In this document: piece by piece, positions 26,330-37,950 of the stretch
How positions within the stretch are numbered: the stretch's first letter is position 1
How the letters are laid out: every line of letters begins with the position of its first letter
NCBI GenBank assembly: GCA_916613615.1
Contig: OU744720.1
Span: forward strand, 78,147,338 to 78,211,337
Length of the DNA: 64,000 nucleotides
Direction of reading: 5' to 3'
Source: Steromphala cineraria
Lineage: Eukaryota > Mollusca > Gastropoda > Trochida > Trochidae
Program-made: the position numbers and the translations under genes
Notes under the pieces: model-generated
Told to the model about the DNA's origin: nothing
What the model saw: only the letters and a program-made list of their open reading frames with translations
Database searches by the model: none

Positions 26330-27190
26330 ATTTTTGCAACTGACAATTTAATAAGCTAAATTGAGTCTGCTTGAGGATATGAATGAGATAGTTATTGATT
26401 TTAGAAAAACATATGACTGAATTAAGTGCTGTAAGTTTAGTTTCAACTATTTTTTTCTGAGAGAGCAAATGTTAATTTTGAAATGACGCCAAGTGATTTT
26501 GGATTTGTTAAATCAACTGGTAATTACTTTAACGAACTTGAAGCTGAAAGAGACGTCCTTTGAGTCGTTACAACAATCTAAATCACAACCTTAAATCTAT
26601 TCAATTGTCATTCAATGCACGGACCATAATTACAATTTCATTCTCAATCAATAGCGCTTTACGGATTCTGATTCGTTCCCCCCACTTCATTGGTAAGACA
26701 CAATTGAATCCTTACTGCTTCCGATGAGACTAAATTTGATTTCACCTTAAGTCTCCAGTAGACTGCAAGCTTTAGTTCAACTTATCAGCACACATAGCGA
26801 CAACAGGTTAGTTGATGTCTCTAATCTCTATCATCTTTGACTGTGAGTTGTTTGAAGATGATGTTTACGTTAATTTTGATTTGAAAGAAAATGGAATACA
26901 AGTTTTTAGAACAGAAACTTGGTGTTTTTGCCATTGACAGCATTCTTGAAGATATGATAAATACTGTCAAACAACGATGTGATGAATACATATTGATACA
27001 CGTTTGGTCAATACTAGAAAGAAGAAATATAATGATGCAGTTCTTGTCATATTGTGAATCATGTTCATAAAGCATATGTTATATAAGACATGGCATTTTA
27101 TAAAATTAAAAATGTATTGCGTTAGTTCTTGATGTTTCAGCAGCCTATTCCAGATTAAAAATCATCACACGCCATTTTATCATATGAAAA
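26330..27190. repeat. Segmental duplication block D, copy 3 (partial)
   Basis: Third copy of the block at 14310 and 19290. It keeps 'taataagctaaattga', 'gaggatatgaatgaga', 'cacggaccataattacaa' and, near 27150, 'attccagatta'. It is more diverged and shorter than the other two. Confidence 0.75.
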
Positions 27191-27404
27191 ACCCTCCAGC
27201 TGGATTGAACATTTAACGTCATTATTGGAGTAATACTACACGAGATGTAATCAATAAACTGATCTCTTGGGTCATATCGGCTTTTTAATTAGTTTTGAGT
27301 AGCATTGGTTATTAGAATGTTTTGATTGCTCCTACATAACATACAAACCAACGAGTTACTTACAAATGTAGTAATGACAATCTTGAAGTATTTTTTATAT
27401 GTTT

Positions 27405-27860
27405 AGCTCATGAGGCCTGAAAGGCCCGATGGGCTTATGGCATAGCGTGTTGTCCGGCATCAGTCCGTCTGTAAATTTTGTGCTTTTTCGTCTTGTTTTC
27501 TGGAACCAAAAGGTGTAGAAATCTGAAACTTTGTGTACCGACTCCTTGACTAGTGAGGATAATAATTTTTATCTTTGGTGACCCTGTGACCCATAATAAC
27601 ACAGAACCAAAGGAATAGAAAGCTGAAATCATGTGTACAGACTCCTTGAAGGTTAAGATTATAATTCATTGTAATCTTTCTAGAATAATGAGGGTTACAA
27701 TTTATAGCTTTGATGACCTTGGAAACCCATTGGCCCCTACTTTAACCTTTCTTCATCTTCTCCTCCAAATGCAACAATTATGAAGCCTAATGAGCTACAA
27801 AGCCAATGGTTCTATCGTTTAGCTAATTCCTTCAGAAGGTCACTGTCATTGCAGGGAAAT
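27405..27860. repeat. Dispersed repeat with 'ggcctgaaaggcc' head
   Basis: Begins 'agctcatgaggcctgaaagg', continues 'gatgggcttatgg' and 'catcagtccgtctgtaa', then has two degenerate ~115-bp units sharing 'acagactccttga' or 'accgactccttga' and 'gaaccaaa(g/a)g'. The head and layout match a repeat class widespread in bivalve genomes (recalled, not searched). Confidence 0.6.
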
Positions 27861-29039
27861 CAATACAATGTGTCATTTCATCTGATTAAACACTCCCTAT
27901 ATATTGATTGATTTCATATCATTGAATTGGTTTTATATAACCAGAAATCTTGTTCAAAATGCCTTTATTATGAGAACAGAAACATCCATCTGGATATATT
28001 TTTGATCCTTTGCAAAATGATTGCTAGTCTGTCATCACCCTAGAGCAAAAATGTTCAATTGATGACCAACCCAATTTTCAAAAAGTATAGCAAATCTAGA
28101 TTAACCAGTTCAGTTCAAGTTCGCTTGTTATGTACATGTATTTGATCTCTTGAATGGTCATTTGTAAATGAATTGAATTATTGTTCTGGTTGAGAATCAT
28201 TTACCGAACACAACTCAAAATAATAAAAGCTATACATGTATTAGCATTTCAACCAAACAATCCCACCCTTCATGAAAGATTTGCAATAAAAATAGCATTA
28301 TACTGGAATGACGAATCGTTTATATTTTTACAACAGACCCAAACGGAAACATAGAAAAGATTTTAGTGTTGAAATAAAATACAGAATATACTGTACTTAA
28401 TATTTGTCACTGTTTGACATATTCAGATTGTCTATCTCATAACGCAAGATAAAATGACATTTAATATGAATGATGTGAAACATATACACGTTTTCATTTT
28501 AAGAAAATACTGTTTAAAATTGATTGCGCTAAACCAAGGATTGTTTGTAAAAAAATGACAAATTGCCATTGCTTTATTGATCGAAAACAAATAATTTTTA
28601 AGTGTAATTTAAACGTAACTTCAGTTGCAGGTGGATTGCTAGTTGATACGCGATGCCTAGATTGGAAATGATTTAAGATTGTGTTGCACATGTATACATT
28701 TACTTTTAACCATTATATTGAAGTATGGACGTTAATCAATTCTTTTCTTTGATACTGTAGACGATGACAAATGTCATATTTCCTGCATCACAACCAGACA
28801 TAATATATATCAACAATTTTGACGTATGTGTGATCAGTCCAATTCAATCATTCTTGTTCATGTATATCCATTTTATTTCAAATGTAACTTTAATTGAAGC
28901 AACGAGGTAAATTTTCTATATTGAATCGGGCTTCTAAAATATTACATTTTGTGCCTTAAACAATTCACAAGTTCTATTAAAATGTGGCCTTAATTCAATG
29001 AATTAATTAAACTAATCAAAGCATACAGTTGTCCAATGT
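27861..29039. other. AT-rich intergenic, nothing recognised
   Basis: No gene, TIR or tandem structure was recognised. Confidence 0.5.
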
Positions 29040-29139
29040 TACTGTCCGCTAAAAGGTAAATCTGAACGACTTCTTGGGTAACCTGATTACAACCGTCAAT
29101 TTGTTTTTGGATATAATGATCTTTTCTGAGGAGCCAATT

Positions 29140-29230
29140 GTTATTGTAACATCTCCAACCTGCTCACTGTTACCTGTATATGGGCCGGAGGCCACGCATA
29201 CCGAAATAAAGAATTTAAATGAATTTGAAT
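29140..29230 (+). mobile_element. LINE-like 3' terminus
   Basis: A GGCCGGAGGCC hairpin (29183-29193) is followed by 'aataaagaattt' and a pentamer-like tail built on 'gaattgaattga'. This layout parallels the verified LINE end at 36700-36750, which has a hairpin and then 'aataaagaattt'. Upstream ORF2 coding could not be read, so only a severely 5'-truncated copy is claimed. Confidence 0.5.
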
Positions 29231-29240
29231 TGAATTGATC

Positions 29241-31960
29241 TGTTCCTCGGGGGTGATCAAAAGTGGTTATTTTTTTATTAACATGACATGCTCACCGTTA
29301 AAAATAACTTTAATAATGTCGATTAGAATAGCAAGCGTGGCCGAAGGCTATAAACGAATTTTGTAAAAATTGTTAAAATGATTGATGAAGTTCTGTTTTT
29401 TCAACCTTAGAAAATTTCAAATAGATATGTCATGCAAGTCACAAGAATAAAATTTAAAGCTCTGTCACCTGGTTCCTAACTCGTGTTGAACAAACTATGA
29501 AGCTCTTTATTATAAACTGAATAACATAGATACATAACAAATCTCAAATTGATGAAAAATAAGTTCACCTATCTGAAGTGTGTTTCTCAAATGCATGATC
29601 TCGTGCTTTGTATTATAATGTATCGCTTGACTATGACTGACATGTTTTTTTAGAAAAGTGGAAAACGAAATTAGAAAAAAAGTTCTTCATACACAGGTCC
29701 TTTCATACAGGTCTAGGATTTACACATTAAGACGCATAGTTCTAAATTTAACAATTCTTAAATTAACAAAATCATAAACGTACGTATACTCATGAAAAGG
29801 AATGAGGGAACGGTGCAATTAGAATGTGAATTTTGTGAGATGAGGCCATTTTCCATGTTCCCGAACGTGAAAATGGTCAGGTTTAGTGCGCGCAAACACA
29901 TTTTTACATGGAAGTGATGCACGTGCATCCCCACAGAAACATGCAAAACATGACTAGCATGGGTATATTAAGTCGAATGGGTGTCCGACGTCAGTATTGT
30001 TTTACATCATTGTAAATTCAATGACAAAGTCTATGATCCACATCCTGAAGATCTCAATCTAGATTTACATATTGATAAGATTGAGTGCAAGAGAGGTTCA
30101 AACATGAATGCTTTGAAGTTTTCTTCTCAACTTTACTTAAATTAATTTTACAAATGTCCTTAATTCTGGTTTGATCAACATAAAGGAGAAATGTTGCAAA
30201 GTAGGATACACGAAACAGCCCACTTTCAAATACATGCCAAATAGATGTCAATATGAAATAACGGCATGCAAAATCAAAATAACTAATTGAATAAACTCGC
30301 AATTTTTAAAGTGACGCCAAGAATTCTGAGCGAGGTTCTGGTCAATTAAATAATTAAAGTAAACAGCTCTTGATGGAGCGATACCATGCAGTTACAGCTG
30401 TACTTTATCAAAACCGGGTAACTGTCAAGTACATGTGGGGCATGGACGAGTGTTTTAGATCAACTAGGGAGACACTGTGCGAGTTGTAGCGTATTCATTA
30501 AAGAGGCAGTAGCACTTTATAAACTCATTTTCTTCAAATTTGCCTCAAATAATTGTTTATACTTAGTGTATTATCTTCAGGTCACATTACTTAATCCGCA
30601 ACCGAAATCACCTTTTGATTATTTGAGAAAAGGAAAGTGATTCGAATAGACGTATATGAATTCTCTAAAGACGATAAGAAATTGACGCATTACTACAGAT
30701 CTAAATTAGATTTGAAGAAATTTTGTTAAAGTCAAAATTATATTATCTCGGTCTGAGTGTAAGACTAGGTTTCGCCTAGCTTTATCGAACATGATATGTT
30801 TGTTAAAGGTCTCAATTGAAGAGCTTTTTTTACTTATCATTAAAGGGGGAATGCCCCGTGCTACTTTACCTTTATCATGATCGATGTGTTTGAATTATCA
30901 AAAGTTTCTAATATTGAAATTAAGTTGCATGTCACATTACGATTTTTTATCTTCTCTTTACTGTTGCATTTTGAAATTTAGTTGTTTTTTCTGTTCCAAA
31001 ATTCAAACCTGAATGTATTGTGAAACTTTTAGTTTAAGACCCTCCATCATCTTCCTACGCAAAGCCTAAAACGCAAGTTTCCGAACTGTCAACAGTAAAA
31101 CATGTTCGTTTGTGAACCTGTGGAAAATAAAATTCAAATTATAACTGTCTAACTCATATTAATTGAAATTGCTTTCGAAAGAACTATATAACCTACAAAT
31201 AAAAATCGAAATCAAACAAATGCAATGAATACGTAATCTGTTTGGTAAGCAATATTCCTTAACTATAAAACCTCGGGCATCAGTTTTAACTCGGCTATTC
31301 ATGTACTTTATTGAACTTTTGAGAAAGTCTAGAACATTAGGTTACCGGTACATATTATCATAAGTACATGTAAGCATTCTTTGCTTTTCTTCAAAAACAC
31401 CCATTAAAGTTTTATGTTATGAGAAACAAGGAATCATATTAAGGCTGGATATATGTCGTAATTCCAAGACAATTTGGTTCCATTTGCATTTTTATTTCCA
31501 TTCAAACATTTAATTGTAGATAATACTTAAAGGGCATTGCGTTTATGTATATCGAAAACAATCAAGTCATTTCAAACCCTACTCAATGCAACTTAGATAT
31601 GTAAAATGTTTAGTGAAAGAATGTTATATTTTGTTGATTAGAAAACCTTCAACAACAACATTATTACCCTCAGCATTCAGTAACATGATTCATAAAAGTG
31701 CGCTATTTATTCTTGTATTGTAAAATTTAATTCAACCACAATGACTCAATAAAATTATCAGCTTTAATTAAAATATATGTATATATTAGGAATGATCCCC
31801 ACAAATAAAAAAAAGGTTGCATTGCGGGGTGTCCTTTTTGGCGTAGCTGCTCATTTGAACTCTTTTAACCTTGATTACAATGTACTATTGGATAAAATAG
31901 CTTTAATATCTCATTGACGAATGATAGGAACTGACAATAATCAAGTAAATCGGTGACATA
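29241..31960. other. AT-rich intergenic
   Basis: No gene was recognised. Around 30498 there is a single 'ttaaagaggcagtagcac' end that resembles the TTAA-type MITE terminus seen at 36379. No opposite terminus was found, so it is either a fragment or chance. Confidence 0.45.
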
Positions 31961-31989
31961 TCATTAATTATCTGAAAAACTGCCCAACT

Positions 31990-32210
31990 CGAATTTCATT
32001 AAGGCTTCCTGACATTTTTAATCGTGTTTAAATGTAAATATAACTTTTGAAGGATTTCGAAATTGATATGCCAGTACAAGATTCATACAACGCCAGAATG
32101 TCAGAAATCGCTTCGCTAACTTTTGAAGAACAAGGTCAAAATGACCTTTCAAAAAATTCCCAAAAATGTTATCTCCCTAATGATTGGAAGATGCAAATTT
32201 ATTTGAATGC
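31990..32210. repeat. Probable dispersed repeat with palindromic AGGTCA site
   Basis: The phrase style ('cgctaacttttgaagaacaa', then 'ggtcaaaatgacc') resembles the AAGGTCA-bearing bivalve repeats at 1-455 and 49.1 kb. It contains the perfect palindrome AGGTCAAAATGACCT at 32133-32147. Confidence 0.4.
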
Positions 32211-32589
32211 AAAATAATACCAGATTTGAGTTTATCAAAGATTCGAATCACTTATTGCCTTCGTTAAACGTGCACTGTAAGATAAAAGCATCATGAATAC
32301 TAATTACATTCAATCTGTAACAAACGATCAACCACAACTAATAATTGAAACACGACTTTAAAAATAGATGAAGTTTTATTTCCGTTAATACAGTTAGTTT
32401 AAATACAAAAATCAATTCCCATGAAATAAATATTAATGAGCGCAATCTTCACAATCTTTATCTGTTTTTAAGAGAGTGAATACAGAAAATGGATATGCGT
32501 ATAATATGTTCATAGAAGCTGATTTGGTCGTTTGCTTTCGATTCCCAATTTTAGTTATAAGCATGTGTTGAATGGCGAGCTTGATGATG

Positions 32590-32945
32590 TCAGCGGCGAA
32601 TGCCCACGGGCCGAAGACCCAACGGAATTCCTAGAGTGAGGAGGGCATACTTTTTAAAAATGGCCACGGGTCATGATTTATCCAACTTATAAACCGACAG
32701 AAACAGTGGGGGGAAATTTTGTACTAAAATATAGAGTGGTGGACACGTGTCATTGAGAGTCGATCCAATGTGTTTCGGTTTGTGAAACGCATCGTGTCAT
32801 TACCGCAGCAGTCTCGGTATGTGTTGCACGTGCAACCAGCATCTATCTGTATTGATCGTTGACTCGCACGATTTTCACTTTATAATCGACTCAAAACCCC
32901 TTGTTCGTCAAATAAGTTTTAAGAATGATAAAATATTCTTAGCTT
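32590..32945. mobile_element. Second copy of the 20.66-kb dispersed element
   Basis: Direct-orientation match to about 20661-21010. Shared features include 'tataaaccgacagaaa', '(g/c)agtcgatccaatgtgtt', 'accagcatc(t/a)atctg' and 'aatcgactcaaaacccc'. It is GC-richer than its flanks. No coding frame was seen. Confidence 0.75.
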
Positions 32946-34298
32946 AGTCTACCCAAAAAGAATTTTTACTAAACACAACTGTTAATCACCAAAGAAGACA
33001 TCTTCTTTGTTAACGTACCTATTTTTTCACATATTGACAACATCTTAAACATAATGGGGTTATGATAGTGTGAATTCAATTTCGTACCCCGTCTCGTTAA
33101 ACGAAGATATTTTAAGATAAAAATAAAATATTAACCAGGCCAAAATTATCACATTTCTGCAATTATTAGTTATTGTAAATGGCCATAATTTCCATCAAAT
33201 GTCTCTCAGATATTAAGTAAATTAAAACAAACTGTTGTGTCTACTTTCTTCTTATGATTTATATAATTTAAATGTGGTATTTTAAGTTTATTCAAAACCC
33301 TATGAATATTTCGCTACTTCGCTACTTAAAACCTATGAAATGGTTTTAACTAAAGACTACGACAATGTATGATATTCTATTTGCGTGAGGGTGGGTATTA
33401 AAACGCTATTATACCCTCACTATTGATATCTTAACACTGATTCAATGCTTACAAGGAATACCCCCAAGTGCATTGCTAACACTATGTGTAGAACAGGAAC
33501 CACTCGAGTTTGGCAGCTTCAAATTCCCTTTTGTTTACATGAACACTACTTAAACTTGTAGGTTTGATATTGGAATGGGTACTGTTTATTAAACTTTATC
33601 AAACACGACATGGCATTTACAATCGATTATTATCAATACGAGCAGAAAGTGTGTGATGTCAACGTTTGAAGAGATAATTTGTCAATTTCGTTAATTTGTC
33701 CACGCTATTGGTTTAGACAGTCCTTGTATTTGGAACATAATGATGGAGAGTTTTTTTAAAGACGCAAAGAAATTCGGTTATAAATTCATCCAGTGTTAAT
33801 CCCATTTTAAAAATTGTCACTATCAAATTTTATCAGGAACATACAATGTATGGTTCTTAACTTCAACATTCCAAATAATTGTGACGAAATACTCATGTGT
33901 TTCATAACATATCGTATCACCAATAACCAGATAGCGCCAACACCTAATTCCTATTGAATAGTGATGGAATTTTTTTTCTTGAAAGAATGAACGAATTATG
34001 TAAGTCAGGGGATAGAGTGATCAATTCAAATTTATCTTAATGATGACATGTTAAATACAGTAAGTAGTTTTGCCGAAGTATACCGTTGCATGTTATTTGA
34101 TCAACAAGACCCATTATGCAGTAATTATGAATGATCCTTCATATATCCTCTAAGGCTTACCCAGAGGACATTCCAATGATTAGAGTCACGGAAGCAGCTA
34201 TTTGTGAATCAACGACTTGAATAATACATCATAAACATATCATTGGGACAAGATTACTACTACACTATCTATCTTATATATTCCAAAATGATAAAAAT
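32946..34298. other. AT-rich intergenic
   Basis: Contains a 20-bp perfect hairpin CAAAGAAGACATCTTCTTTG at 32990-33009. No gene was recognised. Confidence 0.5.
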
Positions 34299-34416
34299 AA
34301 TGATGACGATGAGATGAAGTTGAAGTTGAAGTTGAAGTTGAAGTTGAAGTTGAAGTTGAAGTTGAAGTTGAAGTTGAAGTTGAAGTTGAAGTTGATGTTG
34401 ATGTTGATGTTGATGT

Positions 34417-34450
<34 letters not shown>

Positions 34451-34618
34451 GATGATGATGATGATGATGATGATGACGACGACGACGATTATAATGATGA
34501 TGATAATGATGATGATGAGCTGTCTAGTTGACGACGACGACGACGACGATGAAGGTGACGATTACGACGATGAAGATGACGATGACGATGATGATGATGA
34601 TGATGATGATGATGTGGT
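34299..34618. repeat. Compound microsatellite: (GAAGTT)n-(GATGTT)n-(GAT/GAC)n
   Basis: About a dozen uninterrupted hexamers GAAGTT run from 34315, followed by several GATGTT units, then a long GAT array with interspersed GAC and GAA units. An open frame of 104 codons across it encodes only Lys-Leu, Met and Asp runs and is an artefact of the repeat. Confidence 0.97.
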
Positions 34619-34626
34619 TTTATCAT

Positions 34627-36374
34627 AATAAATTATAAAGATAAGGTACATGTTGAAATATTAGTTATAAGCACATGCTTTCTTTTGTACAGTCAGTTGA
34701 CAAGATAATAACAAAAGTACTAAGAAAGATTGTTTTTCAGCTCTGTTGAGACTACCCTACGTGTATCTAAAAGGGTTTTCTGAAGGTATGTATATGCCAG
34801 GGCTTTGGTGTATTGATTCTGTGGGAACTGGTTTACCTCTACTTAGTTTGGCGTCGCTGGCGTTAAGACCTTCTACGAGTCCCTTGTAACCAACTAATAG
34901 GGAGCGTGTTGCCCATATCTTACTCTGTTAATGTTAAGAAAATTGACAGGTGTCAATGGTTTCGTGACTTACCATATCATAGAAATCGTGTTTCGAAGTT
35001 GTAATTATATATATAGGTACGCATCCTCTATTAGTATGACGTTCCGCTACATAACTGATACTTATGTCAATTATATCCGGCTTTATGAAGTTGAAGTTGA
35101 TAGAAACATGAAAAAAGACTAGAGTTTAAGATCTGATCCTGGATTGAATTTATTCAAAACTTTAACATTAGGTAAAAATTTGAAGAAATTTTATAAAATT
35201 AGAACAGCTGTTTGGATAATATACCGATTTCATTATTTGTTTCAAAAGTCTATGAATATGAAACGTCAATGCTTCGCAGACTTCCAATTGTGTATTCATA
35301 TTATTTATATAACAACATTTAGAGATAAGTTATTATTAGGGACATAAAACCTGTCAACGTGAAACGTATATTGAAATACATCACTCATATTGTGGTTTAA
35401 AAACCTTTTCTCAATGTTCCTATCATTCTATAAAAAAAACATTATATCCATGGAATTCGTTGTGACCGTCTCTTCACCCACAACCGTTTCTGGAGCATAA
35501 CTTGAAAACCTTTTGACTTGGCAATGTTTTGTGAAAAGGTGACAGTAACTGTTGTGGTTGGATATTGTACATGTATGTTAAGTTACAGGATGTTTTATTC
35601 GTTATTTTGACCCAAATCAGTAAAATTTCAAGACCCTCATTGTTTTCTGGAGCATAACTCTAAAATATGTACATATCATTAAAAAGGAGTAGGTTTTTAT
35701 CCAGATGGTAAAGATGTACTTTTTAAGGGTAACAACTCACAGGGGCGCAACATTTGACAACTTAAAAACAAAGACGGCAAATTTGTAAGATTACCTCAAA
35801 ACCTACAGAATTCATCTTTTGTATGGAGTTTACTTAGTTAGTATGATTGCTTGGGCTATAACAATTTATCAACACACACTAAGTAATTTATGTGAGCACC
35901 ATATTGCAGTTGTAGAGTTGTATGTGATTCAAAGTTTCCTGCGAGTGATAATTGAGACTAAAGTGATCATTTACAGACTTTTAAAATTATTTTTGCTCTC
36001 TCTAAATTCCTTTCAATTGGATTCAAATCCGTAAAGAATATTCTTATCACCGAGAAGTTGAATTAAATTAACCGATAAAAAGGACTTAAGGTTCATCAAT
36101 AATCTTGCAATAGCTTGTCAATAAAGTCACAGAAATAGTATTTGCATTTAGTTTGGGAAACAATTGGCAAAGGATGTGACACGTGCTGATACTTATCGAG
36201 CTTATACATGAAACATGGCGTGGTCGCCCGAAGACATGTAAGTTAGGACGGAAACAGTTTGATAAAGGATTTCCTGCAGACAAGGCGAGTAAATTAAATT
36301 GTCGACAGAAAAGTAAAACATATGTCAAGATTCACAGCGAGGTTGTTTCTATTATTGCATTTTACGGTCACGTC
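34627..36374. other. AT-rich intergenic with one repeat relic
   Basis: 35455-35700 holds two diverged ~160-bp units sharing 'ttctggagcataac', a known style of mollusc interspersed repeat. The rest has only chance reading frames. Confidence 0.5.
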
Positions 36375-36409
36375 TTAAAGAGGCAGTAGCACGTTTTAGG
36401 GGGAATATA

Positions 36410-36751
36410 GAAATAAAATAGAAATTGCCCGCTCTGTAACTCTCCAGCAATAGCAGATGAATTTCACTACTTGTTTCGATGTCCAGCTTTTTCAGATAGA
36501 AGAAAACTTTATATTCCAGAATATTTATATACTTTCCCAAATCTCCACAAAATGAAAACACTGTTATGTTCACAAAAACTCCGAGTTGTAAAGAAATTGT
36601 CCAGATTTATTACAATTGTAAATACCGAATTGAAGAAACTGTATTAATATTGACCTTCACATTTTTTGTATATGTTTGTTTTGTGTATTATACTATGCTC
36701 TTGTACCACCAGTGGTGGTGTATAGAGAATAAAGAATTTTTTTGATTTTTT
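36410..36751 (+). mobile_element. 5'-truncated LINE nested in MITE A
   Basis: The insert separates 'gggggaatata' from 'ataaagtgatatcagg', which are contiguous in other MITE copies. It consists of an ORF2 C-terminal coding segment, a short 3' UTR with a CCACCAGTGGTGG hairpin at 36706-36718, and 'aataaagaatttttttga'. A short target duplication (tata) is possible. Confidence 0.88.
36426..36647 (+). pseudogene. LINE ORF2 C-terminus (73 codons)
   Basis: The frame starting at 36426 reads CPLCNSPAIADEFHYLFRCP near its start and runs 73 residues to a TAA at 36645-36647. The C-x2-C-x8-H-x4-C pattern is the zinc-knuckle-like motif found at the C-terminus of many non-LTR retrotransposon ORF2 proteins, downstream of the reverse transcriptase. 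There is no reverse transcriptase or endonuclease here because the copy is 5'-truncated. The frame itself is intact to its stop, which suggests a fairly young insertion. Confidence 0.85.
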
Positions 36752-37080
36752 ATAAAGTGATATCAGGAAACTGAAAATTAATTTTCCAATTGAAAGACAA
36801 TGTCTTTAAACTAATTGAAGCATAATAATTCATATATATAACGTAAAATTTAGCCATGCGATTTCTTTTTCTTACACAAAATGAATTAAAGGTGTTCACA
36901 AAAAATGGCCGCCAATTGATTTTATGTTAATCTTCATACTTTGTCCGCTGACTATGGATGATTGACTTGTGTATTGAGATTTTTGACACTGACAAAATAA
37001 CAAATTTAGCATTAACTTACAATTATCAGTGAAAAATGTAAAATATAAAATTATCAAAAAAGTTGCTACTGCCCCTTTAA

Positions 37081-37659
37081 AGCTAGTAGAAAACATCTAC
37101 TTCTCAATTCATCGTCAAAATACCAAATGCAAAAACTGGAATATTTGCATGACAGCACTCCTCATGTTTCATGATCAATATGTTTGACACATTAACATGA
37201 CTGTTTCGAGAGATATGGCCTGGACACTTGATAATAGGCCTATACAAACTTAAATTATACATGTACATAAACGTTTTCAAAGTTTCAAAGTTTTTAAGTG
37301 AAGTGTCATCAATGAGGACCTTGTTTGAAATTTAAAAAGTTTGCCAAATAATGCCTGTGTATAGATTCTTGTTTTTTAATTAACTACATGAATTTTGATT
37401 GAAAATACCGATGGATAAATGCATACATTTTTATTAGATTTAACGTTTTTGTATTTTAGTAACGCGTTTGTTAATTGAATAATTGTTTCCTTTTGGAAAA
37501 AGCTTGATCGCAAAACAAAAGCTGAACACAGCCATATGCCCTTGAGCGCTTCGTCAAGAAGATCCCTCATCAGTAGTATTGTCACAAGGAGATGTCCAAC
37601 AAGTGAAGTGTCGAAGATTTCAAATTAACCAATTATGGTATCTCCGTGATCGTAGACGT
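37081..37659. other. AT-rich intergenic, nothing recognised
   Basis: No gene or repeat was recognised. Confidence 0.5.
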
Positions 37660-37950
37660 TGACAACTCAATACACCTTCAGTATTGCCTGTTGCACTTGA
37701 GTATGGAAGCGTCTGGTGCTGCAGAGAGATGCAATTGAAGCAAACACTTTACAAGTGGTCCTGGGTGAGTTGAGCAACCACTGTAAGGTTAATGAAGCAC
37801 TCTTGGAGAGATCTTGTCGTGCACTGCCCGCGCTCCAGCCTATTGCCTCCCTCCACTTAGCGATAGAGAGACAGCAGTGGCTACAGACAGCGAGGCTATG
37901 CAGACAGCGCGGAGACAGGGATGGAGACTAACAGAGACGAATGCTGCCTA
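37660..37950. other. Isolated GC-rich segment of unknown nature
   Basis: This ~290-bp patch is clearly richer in GC than its surroundings. The plus strand has an open frame of 71 codons (37716-37931, Arg/Leu-rich, no domain recognised), an acceptor-like 'gtgctgcag' ending at 37723 and a donor-like 'gggtgagtt' at 37763. It could be a noncoding-RNA exon, a repeat relic or chance. No function is assigned. Confidence 0.3.

Larger units (their letters stand above)
36379..37076. mobile_element. TTAA-type MITE copy A, split by a LINE
   Basis: The terminus AGAGGCAGTAGCACG follows TTAA (36375-36378), and the opposite terminus GCTACTGCCCCT precedes TTAA (37077-37080). The interior matches copy C at 50181. 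The MITE is interrupted at 36410-36751 by a LINE fragment. TTAA target duplication is typical of piggyBac and Kolobok transposons. The element itself carries no transposase. Confidence 0.93.

Noticed and set aside
34314..34628. 104-codon open frame of Lys-Leu, Met and Asp runs
   Set aside because: Translation of the GAAGTT/GAT microsatellite; it has no non-repeat sequence.
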